64,000 nucleotides of DNA from contig NZ_JBEZFP010000030.1 of assembly GCF_040649515.1 (NCBI RefSeq), positions 1 to 64,000 on the forward strand. The letters run 5' to 3'. Origin of the DNA: Yinghuangia elevatio. Its GTDB lineage: Bacteria > Actinomycetota > Actinomycetes > Streptomycetales > Streptomycetaceae. Positions within the stretch are counted from its first letter, which is position 1. Every line of letters begins with the position of its first letter. The notes beneath the pieces were generated by a model. The model was not told the DNA's origin. It saw nothing but the letters and a program-made list of their open reading frames with translations, and did no database searches. Position numbers and translations under genes: made by a program. Positions 16,586 through 25,969 of this stretch are shown here, in pieces.

Positions 16586-17257
16586 ATGCTCCGGCACGCC
16601 CACCGCACACGTATGTCGGCGGCAGTCCTGTGCACAGTGGCGGCGATGACCGTGCTGACCGCGTGCGGAGGCGGCGGTACGTCCGGCAAGGCGGCTCCCG
16701 AAGTCGTGGTCGGCGCGTCGGACGGCAGCGGAACCGGGTCCGACGCGTACCGCGACTGCCTCGCGGCCAACGGCGTCGAGCTGCCCTCCGGAGGCCCCCA
16801 GGGCGGGCACGGCAGCGACTCGCCGCGCTCCGGTTTCCCCACCGCGCGACCGACCGACGGACCGAGCGGCAGGCCGACCGACAGGCCGTCCGGGCGTCCT
16901 TCGGGAGCACCCGGCGACCGCGCCAACCCGCGTGCCACCGATCCCGCATGGCAGAAGGCCGAGCAGGCATGCGCCGCACTGCGCCCGAGCCGCGCACCGG
17001 GCGAAGGCGGCCCGGGCAACGGCGGTCCAGGCGAACCCGGTTCGTCCGACGCACCGAACGCGGGCGGTACGCCGGGCGCCGCGGCCCCGAGCGCCGCCGC
17101 GGAGGCGTCCGTCTCGGCCGCACAGGCCTTCACCGGCTGCATGAAGGACCACAACGTGGAGGTCCCGGCCGGGGGAGCCACCGCCCTCGACCGTACGAAG
17201 CCGGAGGTCGCCGCGGCACTGACGGTGTGTGAGGCGCTGCTGCCGACGGGCGGATGA
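16586..17257 (+). CDS. Lipoprotein with two Cys-containing helical repeats
   Basis: 223 residues with a lipoprotein signal (VLTACGGGG; lipid Cys near residue 28). Two related segments stand out, AYRDCLAANGVELPSGG and AFTGCMKDHNVEVPAGG, each followed by a helix with another Cys, separated by a Pro/Gly/Arg-rich linker. This CxxxNGVxxP pattern recurs in actinobacterial hypothetical lipoproteins often found next to MacB/HlyD systems (from memory). It is divergent from the efflux operon, sharing a 235-bp control region. A GGAAGGA site precedes the ATG; a GTG three bases earlier is also possible. Confidence 0.8.
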   Translation: MLRHAHRTRMSAAVLCTVAAMTVLTACGGGGTSGKAAPEVVVGASDGSGTGSDAYRDCLAANGVELPSGGPQGGHGSDSPRSGFPTARPTDGPSGRPTDRPSGRPSGAPGDRANPRATDPAWQKAEQACAALRPSRAPGEGGPGNGGPGEPGSSDAPNAGGTPGAAAPSAAAEASVSAAQAFTGCMKDHNVEVPAGGATALDRTKPEVAAALTVCEALLPTGG

Positions 17258-17285
17258 GGGCCCGCCGTGGTCCCGCGGAGCAGCC

Positions 17286-18710
<1,425 letters not shown>

Positions 18711-18774
18711 CGTCGTGCCTCCCAAGTGCGGTCCCTACCCGCGGCAACTCCCGACGGGACCAGGCTGTTCCCGG

Positions 18775-18804
18775 CTGCCGCTGCCGCTGCCGCTGCCGCT
18801 GCCG
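18775..18804. repeat. CTGCCG hexamer repeated five times
   Basis: Five perfect tandem CTGCCG units lie in the gap between fumC and lutC, followed by degenerate copies. Such repeats are prone to slippage. Confidence 0.85.
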
Positions 18805-18825
18805 GGCTGTCGCTGCCCGGGCCGG

Positions 18826-19614
18826 TCAGGACAGGAGCAGGATGTGCAGTGTGCGCGGACCGTGCACGCCCTCGACGCGGTTCAGTTCGATGTCGCTGGT
18901 CGCCGACGGGCCGCTGATCCAGGTCTGCGGGCGGTGCGGGTCGAGCCGGGCGATCGCCTCGGGCACGGTGCCGACGATCTGGTCCGCGCGCACCACGCAC
19001 AGGTGGTAGTCGGGCAGCAGCGTCAGTACGCGTCGGCCCTGGTCCGGCCCGGCGTCCAGGACGATCGTGCCGGTCTCGGCGATCGCGAGCGCGCACCCGG
19101 TGGCCACACCCGCCTCCGCGTCGAGCTGATCGGTCGTCAGCGGCGGGTCGTCATAGACCAGTTCCACCCCGGTCGCGGCGAGCCAGCCCAGCCGCTTGCC
19201 GGGCGGCACCACGAGCCGTGCCACCCCCGCCTCGGTCAGCAGCGACACCGCCGTGTCGACCAGCGTGCGGGCGTTCGCGCGCACCACGTGCGCCCGGTAG
19301 TCGCCGGCGCGCTCGGCGAACAGCCCGATGAGGTCGGTGCCTTCGTCGCGCGTACGGCGGTACGTGCGGTCCACCACGGCCCGCGGCGGCCGCCCGTCGC
19401 CCGACAACGATCCGCGGATCCGCGCCAGGATCTCGGCCTTGGCCTCGGACGGCAGCCCGGGGTAGGTGTGCGGCAGCCCCGGGTGCGCCAGGTCGGTGTG
19501 CGGCAGTCCGGGCGGGTCGGTGAGGTCCACGTGCTGCAATGCGGTGTGCGACAGGAGCGTCGCGGGATCGTCCGCCGCGGGGTCCGGCCGCGCGGGATCG
19601 GTCGGCGCCGTCAT
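18826..19614 (-). CDS. lutC: Lactate utilisation protein LutC (LUD domain)
   Basis: 262 residues with the LUD/DUF162 fold: AVSLLTEAGVARLVVPPGKR, the AIAETGTIVLDAG glycine-rich segment and the terminal PSATSDIELNRVEGVHGPRTLHILL. With LutA and LutB it oxidises L-lactate to pyruvate. The N terminus is extended by about 50 residues and contains a short duplication (GLPHTDLAHPGLPHTYPGLP) not needed for the fold. It overlaps lutB by 4 bases (ATGA). Confidence 0.93.
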   Translation of the reverse strand: MTAPTDPARPDPAADDPATLLSHTALQHVDLTDPPGLPHTDLAHPGLPHTYPGLPSEAKAEILARIRGSLSGDGRPPRAVVDRTYRRTRDEGTDLIGLFAERAGDYRAHVVRANARTLVDTAVSLLTEAGVARLVVPPGKRLGWLAATGVELVYDDPPLTTDQLDAEAGVATGCALAIAETGTIVLDAGPDQGRRVLTLLPDYHLCVVRADQIVGTVPEAIARLDPHRPQTWISGPSATSDIELNRVEGVHGPRTLHILLLS

Positions 19615-21149
19615 TGCTCCTCCAGCAAAGCTTCGGGCGGGCCGGCCGAGGCCGGGTCGCCCTCGGTCAGGCCGCCGTCCGTGCGCTTGAACCACGAACG
19701 GAACGACTCGGGCGGCGCGGCGGGGGCGTCGCGGCTCGCCGTCCAGCCGGCCAGCGGTCCGGCCAGCAGCCGGGGCACCTTGCCGATGTGCCCTTTCCGG
19801 CCGATGAAGTGCCTGCTGAACGACGCCGCGTGCTGGGCCAGTCCGAGCCGCCAAGGCTGCCCGAAGGCCCACTCCGCGGCCTTCATCGCGGCCGTCTCGC
19901 CGCGCTGCGCGGGGCCGCGTCCCAGGTCGGTCAGCTGCGCCCGCTGGCGTGTCAGGATCGCCGGGATGTCGATGCGTACCGGGCACGCCTCGAAGCACGC
20001 GCCGCACAGCGTCGAGGCGTACGGCAGCGACGCGGTCTGCTCGTCCACCTCGTGCTGGTTGATCCCGCGCAACTGCGGGGTGAGGATCGCGCCGATCGGG
20101 CCGGGGTAGACCGAGCCGTACGCGTGCCCGCCCACCCGCTCGTAGACCGGGCACACGTTGAGGCACGCCGAGCAGCGGATGCAGCGCAGCGCCTGCCGCC
20201 CCTCCGGGTCGGCCAGGACGTCGGTGCGCCCGTTGTCGAGCAGGATCAGGTGGAACACGCGCGGCCCGTCGCCCTCGGTGACGCCGGTCCACATCGACGT
20301 GTACGGGTTCATGCGCTCGCCGGTCGACGAACGCGGCAGCAACTGGAGGAACACCTCCATGTCCTGCCACGTCGGCAGCAGCTTCTCGATGCCCATCACC
20401 GTCACCAGTACGTCGGGCAGCGTCAGGCACATGCGGCCGTTGCCCTCCGACTCGACCACGCACACCGTGCCCGTCTCGGCCACCGCGAAGTTGGCCCCGC
20501 TGACCGCGACCTTCGCCCGCAGGAACTTCTCGCGCAGATGCCGCCGCGAGGCCTCGGCGAGATCCGCCGGGCGGTCGGACAGGTTCTCCGGAGCCGGCCG
20601 CCCCGCGTTCCCCATCTCGTCGCGGAAGATGTCGCGGATCTCGCGGCGGTTGCGGTGGATCGCCGGGACCAGGATGTGCGACGGCAGGTCATGGCCCAAC
20701 TGCACGATCAGCTCGGCGAGATCGGTCTCCCACGCGTGGATCCCGGCGGCGGCGAGGGCGTTGTTGAGGCCGATCTCCTGGGTCGCCATCGACTTGATCT
20801 TCACGACCTCGTCGGTGCCGTGGCCGCGGGCGATGTCCACGACGATCGCGTTCGCCTCCGCGGCGTCGCGGGCCCAGTGCACGGTGCCGCCCGCGGCGGT
20901 GACGGCCGCCTCCAACTGCTCCAGGTAGCGCGGGAGATGGGCCAGCACGTCGTCCTTGATCGCGGCGCCCGCCAGACGCAGCTTCTCCCAGTCGGGGACC
21001 TCGTCGACCACCGCGGCACGCCGCGCTCGGATGGTGTGCGTGGCATTGCGCATGTTGGCACGCAGTTGGGGGTTCGCGAGGGCGGCGTGCGCGGCCTCGG
21101 GGAAGGGCGGCATGCCGAGGAAGGTCGGCTCGGGGCGTACCGTCGTCAT
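19611..21149 (-). CDS. lutB: Lactate utilisation iron-sulfur protein LutB
   Basis: 512 residues. An N-terminal LUD domain (KIKSMATQEIGLNNAL, ETDLAELIVQLG, AETGTVCVVESEGNGRM) is followed by two 4Fe-4S clusters, CIRCSACLNVCPVY and CGACFEACPVRID, and a C-terminal LutB/LldF tail. It carries electrons between the lactate-oxidising complex and the respiratory chain. The ATG at 21149 overlaps the lutA stop. Confidence 0.96.
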   Translation of the reverse strand: MTTVRPEPTFLGMPPFPEAAHAALANPQLRANMRNATHTIRARRAAVVDEVPDWEKLRLAGAAIKDDVLAHLPRYLEQLEAAVTAAGGTVHWARDAAEANAIVVDIARGHGTDEVVKIKSMATQEIGLNNALAAAGIHAWETDLAELIVQLGHDLPSHILVPAIHRNRREIRDIFRDEMGNAGRPAPENLSDRPADLAEASRRHLREKFLRAKVAVSGANFAVAETGTVCVVESEGNGRMCLTLPDVLVTVMGIEKLLPTWQDMEVFLQLLPRSSTGERMNPYTSMWTGVTEGDGPRVFHLILLDNGRTDVLADPEGRQALRCIRCSACLNVCPVYERVGGHAYGSVYPGPIGAILTPQLRGINQHEVDEQTASLPYASTLCGACFEACPVRIDIPAILTRQRAQLTDLGRGPAQRGETAAMKAAEWAFGQPWRLGLAQHAASFSRHFIGRKGHIGKVPRLLAGPLAGWTASRDAPAAPPESFRSWFKRTDGGLTEGDPASAGPPEALLEEQ

Positions 21150-22009
21150 CGCGGGGCACCTTCCGCGGGTGCGTCGGCCTCGAAGAGGCCCGTGGTCGGA
21201 TGCACCGGGTCGAGGGACGGCAGCGTCGGGTACGCCAAGTCGCCCGAGGGGAACGCCTCCAGGTCCGGGTGCGGACCGGTCGACGCGAGGATGTCCGCGA
21301 GGTGCATCACCTTCACACCGGTGTGCTGACGCGACATCACCCCGCCGATGTGCATGAGGCACGAGTTGTCGCCCGCGCACAGGACCTGCGCCCCGGTCTC
21401 CATGACCGCGGTCACCTTGTCGCGGCCCATGGCCGTGGACGTCTCGGCGTTCTTCAGCGCGAACGTGCCGCCGAAACCGCAGCATTCGTCGGAGCGCGGC
21501 AGTTCGGCCAGCCGCAGTCCGCGGACCTTGCGCAGCAGCCGGAGCGGCCGGTCACCGACGCCGATCATGCGCGCCGAGTGGCAGGTCGGGTGGTAGGTGA
21601 CGCTGTGCGGGAAGTACGCGCCGACGTCCTCGACGCCGAGCACGTCGACCAGGAACTCGGTGAACTCGTACACGCGCGGGGCGACCGCGGCCACCCGCGT
21701 ACGGAACGCCTCGGCGCCCTTGCCTCGGGCGCCCTCCGCGAGCACGGGGTGGTAGTCGCGCACCATCGCGGCGCACGAGCCCGACGGGGTGACCACCGCG
21801 TCGTACGGCTCGAACGTCTCGGCGAACGAGCGGGCGAGCGCCCGGGCGTCGCGCCGGTAGCCGGAGTTGAAGTGCATCTGGCCGCAACACGTTTGGGCGT
21901 ACGGGAACTCCACCTCGTGGCCGAGCCGGCGCAGCAGCCGCACAACGGACTTCCCGGTCTCCGGAAAGGCCGTGTCGTTGACGCAGGTGATGAAAAGGGC
22001 GATCCGCAC
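21146..22009 (-). CDS. lutA: Lactate utilisation (Fe-S)-binding protein LutA
   Basis: 287 residues with two CCG domains: QTCCGQMHFNSGY and DECCGFGGTFALKNAE, plus the accessory Cys in PSGSCAAMV and AGDNSCLMHIGG. These bind the cofactor and iron-sulfur clusters in the LutABC lactate dehydrogenase. GTG start with a near-perfect AAGGAGGTGA ribosome site. First gene of lutABC; no GntR-type lut regulator gene is visible beside it. Confidence 0.95.
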   Translation of the reverse strand: MRIALFITCVNDTAFPETGKSVVRLLRRLGHEVEFPYAQTCCGQMHFNSGYRRDARALARSFAETFEPYDAVVTPSGSCAAMVRDYHPVLAEGARGKGAEAFRTRVAAVAPRVYEFTEFLVDVLGVEDVGAYFPHSVTYHPTCHSARMIGVGDRPLRLLRKVRGLRLAELPRSDECCGFGGTFALKNAETSTAMGRDKVTAVMETGAQVLCAGDNSCLMHIGGVMSRQHTGVKVMHLADILASTGPHPDLEAFPSGDLAYPTLPSLDPVHPTTGLFEADAPAEGAPR

Positions 22010-22124
22010 GAGTCACCTCCTTGATCGACTCTAAGGGCGGTCGCGGCGCCTCGCCCGGTCATCGCCGCCCGGTCATCGTGACCGGATGCCCGTTCGACAC
22101 CGTTCCACGCCGTAGGGTCTGGCC

Positions 22125-24947
22125 ATGACGTGGAGGACGGCGCTCACCCGCCGCATGCCCGCGACCCGGCGGGCCCGGGTCCTGACCGCCGTAGGGCTGG
22201 TGCTCGTCGTCCTGGCGCTCGCGGCGATCGTGACGACGTCGGGCGGCGGCGGGGCCGCGCCCGTGCGCAGCGGCCAGCAACGGGTCGAGGTCGCCGCGGG
22301 CCCCGGGTCGCCGGACCGCATAGGCCTGGACACGACCGTGTACTACCCCGATACGGGTGCACCCGCGCCCGCCGTGCTGCTCGGCCACGGGTTCGGCGGC
22401 AACAAGTCCACCGTGCGCGCCGAGGCCGAGGGCCTGGCGCGGCGCGGGTACGTGGTCATGACGTGGTCCGCGCGGGGCTTCGGGGCGTCCGGCGGCCGTA
22501 TCGCGCTCGACCAGCCGGACTACGAGGTGGCGGACGCGCGGGCGCTGGTCGACTGGCTGGCGGGACGTCCCGAGGTGCTGCTCGACCGACCGGGTGACCC
22601 GCGGGTCGGTGCGGCGGGCGTGTCGTACGGGGGAGCGCTGGCGCTGCTGCTCGCGGCGTACGACCCGCGCGTGGACGCCGTCGCGCCGCAGTGGACCTGG
22701 AACGACCTGGGCGAGTCGCTGCTCCCGAACGCCGCCGGCACGGGGCCCGCCACCGGCGTCTTCAAGAAGATGTGGGCCGGGGTCTTCTTCTCCTCGGGGG
22801 CGTCCGCGGCCGGCGGGCTGGGCACCGACGGGCCGGGCGCGCCCGGGGGACAGCCGCCCGGCGCCCCCGCCGACCCGGCCGACGCCGCGGAGTCGGTGTG
22901 CGGGCGCTTCACCGCCGAGGTGTGCGCGGTGTACGAGGAGGTCGCGCGCACCGGACGCCCCAGCGACCGGGCCGTGGAACTGCTGCGGCGGGCCAGTCCG
23001 GCGAGCGTCGCGGACCGGCTTCGGGTGCCCGCTCTGCTGATCCAGGGCCAGAACGACTCGCTCTTCCCGCTCGCCGAGGCCGACCGGACCGCCCGCGCGG
23101 TGTCGGCCAACGGGTTCCCGGTGGAGGTCGTGTGGACGGCGGGCGGCCACGACGGCGGTCCGCAGCAGAGCGTGCTGGTCCGGGACAAGACGGTCGCGTG
23201 GTTCGACAAGTGGCTCGCCTCCGACGAGGGCGCGCGGGCCACCGAGGCGCGGCGGCAGGGCGGCGGGGGAGCGCCGGTGCCGGCGGGGCCGTTCTCGGTC
23301 ACCCGGCTGGGCGGCGTCGACACCTCGACGCGCGAGCAGGTCATCCGGGTCGCCGAGGGCCCGCGCTATCCCGGTACGGACGGCAGCACCCACCTGGCGC
23401 TGCCGCTGGCGGGGCCGGAGCAGACCGTCGTCAACCCGCCCGGCGGATCGCCGCCGTCGATGTCGACGCTGCCCGGTCTCGGACTCCTCGGTGCGTTGGG
23501 CCAGTCGGGTGACGCCTCGGCGCTGGGGCAGCTCTCGCTCGACATGCCGGGGCAGAGCGCGTTCTTCATGACCCAGCCGCTGGACCGTACGCTGCGGATC
23601 ACCGGCGGGTCGACGGTGCGCGTGCGGGTTTCGGGAGCGGCCGACATCGTGCTGTTCGCCAAGCTCTACGACGTGGACCCGGGCGGCGGCGCGGTGCTGC
23701 CGTACCAACTCGCGGCGCCGGTGCGGGTCGTCGGGGCGGCGGACGGGCGCGAGGTGGAGATCCGGCTGCCGGAGGTCGACCGCGAGATCGACGCCGGGCA
23801 CCGGCTGCGGCTGGTGCTCACCACCACCGACCTGGGGTACGCGACGCCGGCCGAGCCCGCCGCGTACCGGATCGCCGTCGTCGGCCCGCTGACCGTTCCC
23901 TCGGTGCCGGGCATCAAGCTCCCGCCGCCGGGCTACCCGTGGTGGACGTGGGGCCTGCCGGCCATCGCCGCGGCACTCGCCGTGGTGCTGGTGGTGACCG
24001 GGAAGCGCCGTCTCAAGGAACGTGCCCCGATCGCCGCGCTCGCCGAAGTGCCGCTGCGGATCCAGGGCCTGACGAAGCGTTACAAGGGCGGCAAGCTCGC
24101 CGTCGACGGCCTCTCCTGCACCGTCGAGCGCGGCCAGGTGCTGGGCCTGCTCGGGCCGAACGGCGCGGGGAAGACCACGGCGCTGCGCATGCTCATGGGG
24201 CTGATCCACCCGGACGACGGCGAGATCCGCATCTTCGGGCACATCGTGACGCCGGGGGCGCCGGTGCTGTCCCGGCTCGGGTCGTTCGTCGAGGGGCCCG
24301 GTTTCCTGCCGCACCTGTCCGGCCGCGACAACCTGTCGCTGTACTGGAAGGCGACCGGACGCCCGGCGCAGGACGCGCACTTCGAGGAGGCTCTCGAGAT
24401 CGCGGGGCTGGGGGAGGCGCTGGACCGCAAGGTCCGCACGTACTCGCAGGGCATGCGGCAGCGTCTCGCCATCGCGCAGGCCATGCTCGGCCTGCCGGAC
24501 CTGCTGGTGCTCGACGAGCCGACCAACGGGCTCGACCCGCCGCAGATCCGCGCGATGCGCGACGTGCTGATCAGGTACGCCGCGAACGGCCGCACGGTCG
24601 TGGTCTCCAGCCATCTGCTCGCCGAGGTCGAGCAGACCTGCACGCACGTGGTCGTGATGCACCGTGGTCGGCTCGTCGCGTCGGGCCCGGTGGAGGAGAT
24701 CACCGGGGACGGGAACACGCTCGCGGTCGGGACGCCCGTACCGGACCGCGCGGTCGAGGTGCTCTCGGGGATGTCCGGGGTGGCCTCCGCGGTGCCGGAG
24801 GGCGAGGGCGTGCTCGTGCACCTCGCGGGCGCCGAGCCGTCGGCGGTCGTCGCCGAACTGGTGGGCGCCGGGGTCGCGGTGGACCGGGTGACCGCGAAAC
24901 GCCGCCTGGAGGACGCGTTCCTCACGCTGATCGGAGAACAGCAGTGA
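22125..24947 (+). CDS. Fusion of an extracellular S15/CocE-type hydrolase with a cytoplasmic ABC ATPase
   Basis: 940 residues in four parts. TM1 at about 18-38. An alpha/beta hydrolase of the X-Pro dipeptidyl-peptidase/CocE type at about 50-420, with LLGHGFGGNKS, the nucleophile Ser167 in AGVSYGGALAL, and a likely catalytic His in WTAGGHDGGP. A jelly-roll-like domain at about 430-600. TM2 at about 607-627. Then an ABC ATPase at about 645-875 with Walker A GPNGAGKTT, signature YSQGMRQRLA and Walker B LLVLDEP. The two membrane spans put the hydrolase outside and the ATPase inside. The permease gene follows with a GTGA overlap. Substrate unknown; antibiotic or peptide processing coupled to transport is possible. 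Confidence 0.93.
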   Translation: MTWRTALTRRMPATRRARVLTAVGLVLVVLALAAIVTTSGGGGAAPVRSGQQRVEVAAGPGSPDRIGLDTTVYYPDTGAPAPAVLLGHGFGGNKSTVRAEAEGLARRGYVVMTWSARGFGASGGRIALDQPDYEVADARALVDWLAGRPEVLLDRPGDPRVGAAGVSYGGALALLLAAYDPRVDAVAPQWTWNDLGESLLPNAAGTGPATGVFKKMWAGVFFSSGASAAGGLGTDGPGAPGGQPPGAPADPADAAESVCGRFTAEVCAVYEEVARTGRPSDRAVELLRRASPASVADRLRVPALLIQGQNDSLFPLAEADRTARAVSANGFPVEVVWTAGGHDGGPQQSVLVRDKTVAWFDKWLASDEGARATEARRQGGGGAPVPAGPFSVTRLGGVDTSTREQVIRVAEGPRYPGTDGSTHLALPLAGPEQTVVNPPGGSPPSMSTLPGLGLLGALGQSGDASALGQLSLDMPGQSAFFMTQPLDRTLRITGGSTVRVRVSGAADIVLFAKLYDVDPGGGAVLPYQLAAPVRVVGAADGREVEIRLPEVDREIDAGHRLRLVLTTTDLGYATPAEPAAYRIAVVGPLTVPSVPGIKLPPPGYPWWTWGLPAIAAALAVVLVVTGKRRLKERAPIAALAEVPLRIQGLTKRYKGGKLAVDGLSCTVERGQVLGLLGPNGAGKTTALRMLMGLIHPDDGEIRIFGHIVTPGAPVLSRLGSFVEGPGFLPHLSGRDNLSLYWKATGRPAQDAHFEEALEIAGLGEALDRKVRTYSQGMRQRLAIAQAMLGLPDLLVLDEPTNGLDPPQIRAMRDVLIRYAANGRTVVVSSHLLAEVEQTCTHVVVMHRGRLVASGPVEEITGDGNTLAVGTPVPDRAVEVLSGMSGVASAVPEGEGVLVHLAGAEPSAVVAELVGAGVAVDRVTAKRRLEDAFLTLIGEQQ

Positions 24948-25831
24948 CCGCCGAGACCACGCCGGTTCCCCGGGGGACCGAGGACGCCGCGCCGTCCCGG
25001 GCGCACGGCTACCGGCCGCGGCACACCCTGCCGTTCCGGGTCGAGGCGCTGCGGCAGTTGCGGCGGCGGCGCACGCTGGTGATGCTCGGCCTGCTCGCGC
25101 TGCTGCCCTGGATCCTGGTCATCGCGTTCAAGGTGGGCGGTGATCCGGAGCGGGACACCGTGCCGACGCTGGTCGACGTGGCGACGCGCAGCGCGCTCAA
25201 TCTGACGGCGTTCGCGCTGTTCGTGTCGACGGGCTTCCTGCTGGTGGTCGCGGTGGCGCTGTTCTGCGGCGACACCGTTGCCAGTGAGGCGAGTTGGTCG
25301 TCGCTGCGCTATCTGCTCGCGGCACCGGTGCCGAGGGCGCGGCTGCTGCGGGTGAAGCTCGCGGTGTCGCTGGCGTACAGCGGGCTCGCGCTGTTGCTGC
25401 TGCCGGCCATGGCATTGCTGGCCGGTGTGGTGGCGTTCGGGTGGGGGCCGCTGGAGATCCCGATCGGCGGTTCGTTGTCCGGCGGCGAGGCGATGCGGCG
25501 CATGGCGGTGGTCGTCGCGTACGGCATGGTGTCGCAACTCGTCGTCGCCGCTGTCGCGTTCTGGCTGTCGACGGTGACCGACGCTCCGTTGGGCGCGGTG
25601 GGCGGCGCGGTCGGCCTGGTGGTCGTCTCGAACATTGTGGACGCAGTGACCGCACTCGGCGCGTGGCGCGAAATCCTGCCCACACACTGGCAGTTCGCGT
25701 GGGTCGATGCCCTCCAGGCGGACATGGAGTGGGAGGGCATGATCAAGGGGTCGGCGGTTTCGGTCGGCTATGCCCTGGTCTTCATTGCGCTGGCTTTCCG
25801 CCATTTCGAGCGCAAAGACATCGTTTCCTAG
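24944..25831 (+). CDS. ABC transporter permease for the hydrolase-ATPase fusion
   Basis: 295 residues with about six membrane segments (for example VMLGLLALLPWILVIAFKV, FLLVVAVALFCGDTVASEAS, LAVSLAYSGLALLLLPAMAL). The motif GDTVASEASWSSLRYLLAAPVPRARLL is the cytoplasmic coupling segment of ABC-2 type permeases. The GTG start overlaps the stop of the ATPase fusion, so the two products form one transporter. The first 25 residues are polar and cytoplasmic. Confidence 0.93.
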   Translation: MTAETTPVPRGTEDAAPSRAHGYRPRHTLPFRVEALRQLRRRRTLVMLGLLALLPWILVIAFKVGGDPERDTVPTLVDVATRSALNLTAFALFVSTGFLLVVAVALFCGDTVASEASWSSLRYLLAAPVPRARLLRVKLAVSLAYSGLALLLLPAMALLAGVVAFGWGPLEIPIGGSLSGGEAMRRMAVVVAYGMVSQLVVAAVAFWLSTVTDAPLGAVGGAVGLVVVSNIVDAVTALGAWREILPTHWQFAWVDALQADMEWEGMIKGSAVSVGYALVFIALAFRHFERKDIVS

Positions 25832-25887
25832 GATTCCCGGGATTTGCCGGTCGGGATTTCGCCTGGTTCGGACCTGTTCAGATCTTG

Positions 25888-25906
25888 CCTACCAGCAGGT
25901 AGGTTT
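25888..25906 (+). promoter_or_regulatory. Short inverted repeat before the SGNH hydrolase gene
   Basis: CCTACC-AGCA-GGTAGG is a perfect 6-bp inverted repeat followed by TTT. It lies 57 bases after the permease stop and 64 bases before the hydrolase ATG. It may be a weak terminator for the transporter operon or an operator for the next gene. Confidence 0.4.
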
Positions 25907-25969
25907 CCTCCGCACGTGTTCCTGTTACCCCTGGTACATCCCATCAAGGTGTGACGAAGGCGAGGGAAC

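Noticed and set aside
22059..24821. 920-codon open frame antisense to the hydrolase-ABC fusion
   Set aside because: An artefact of high GC: Arg/His/Gln-rich low-complexity translation, while the plus strand has clear domains.
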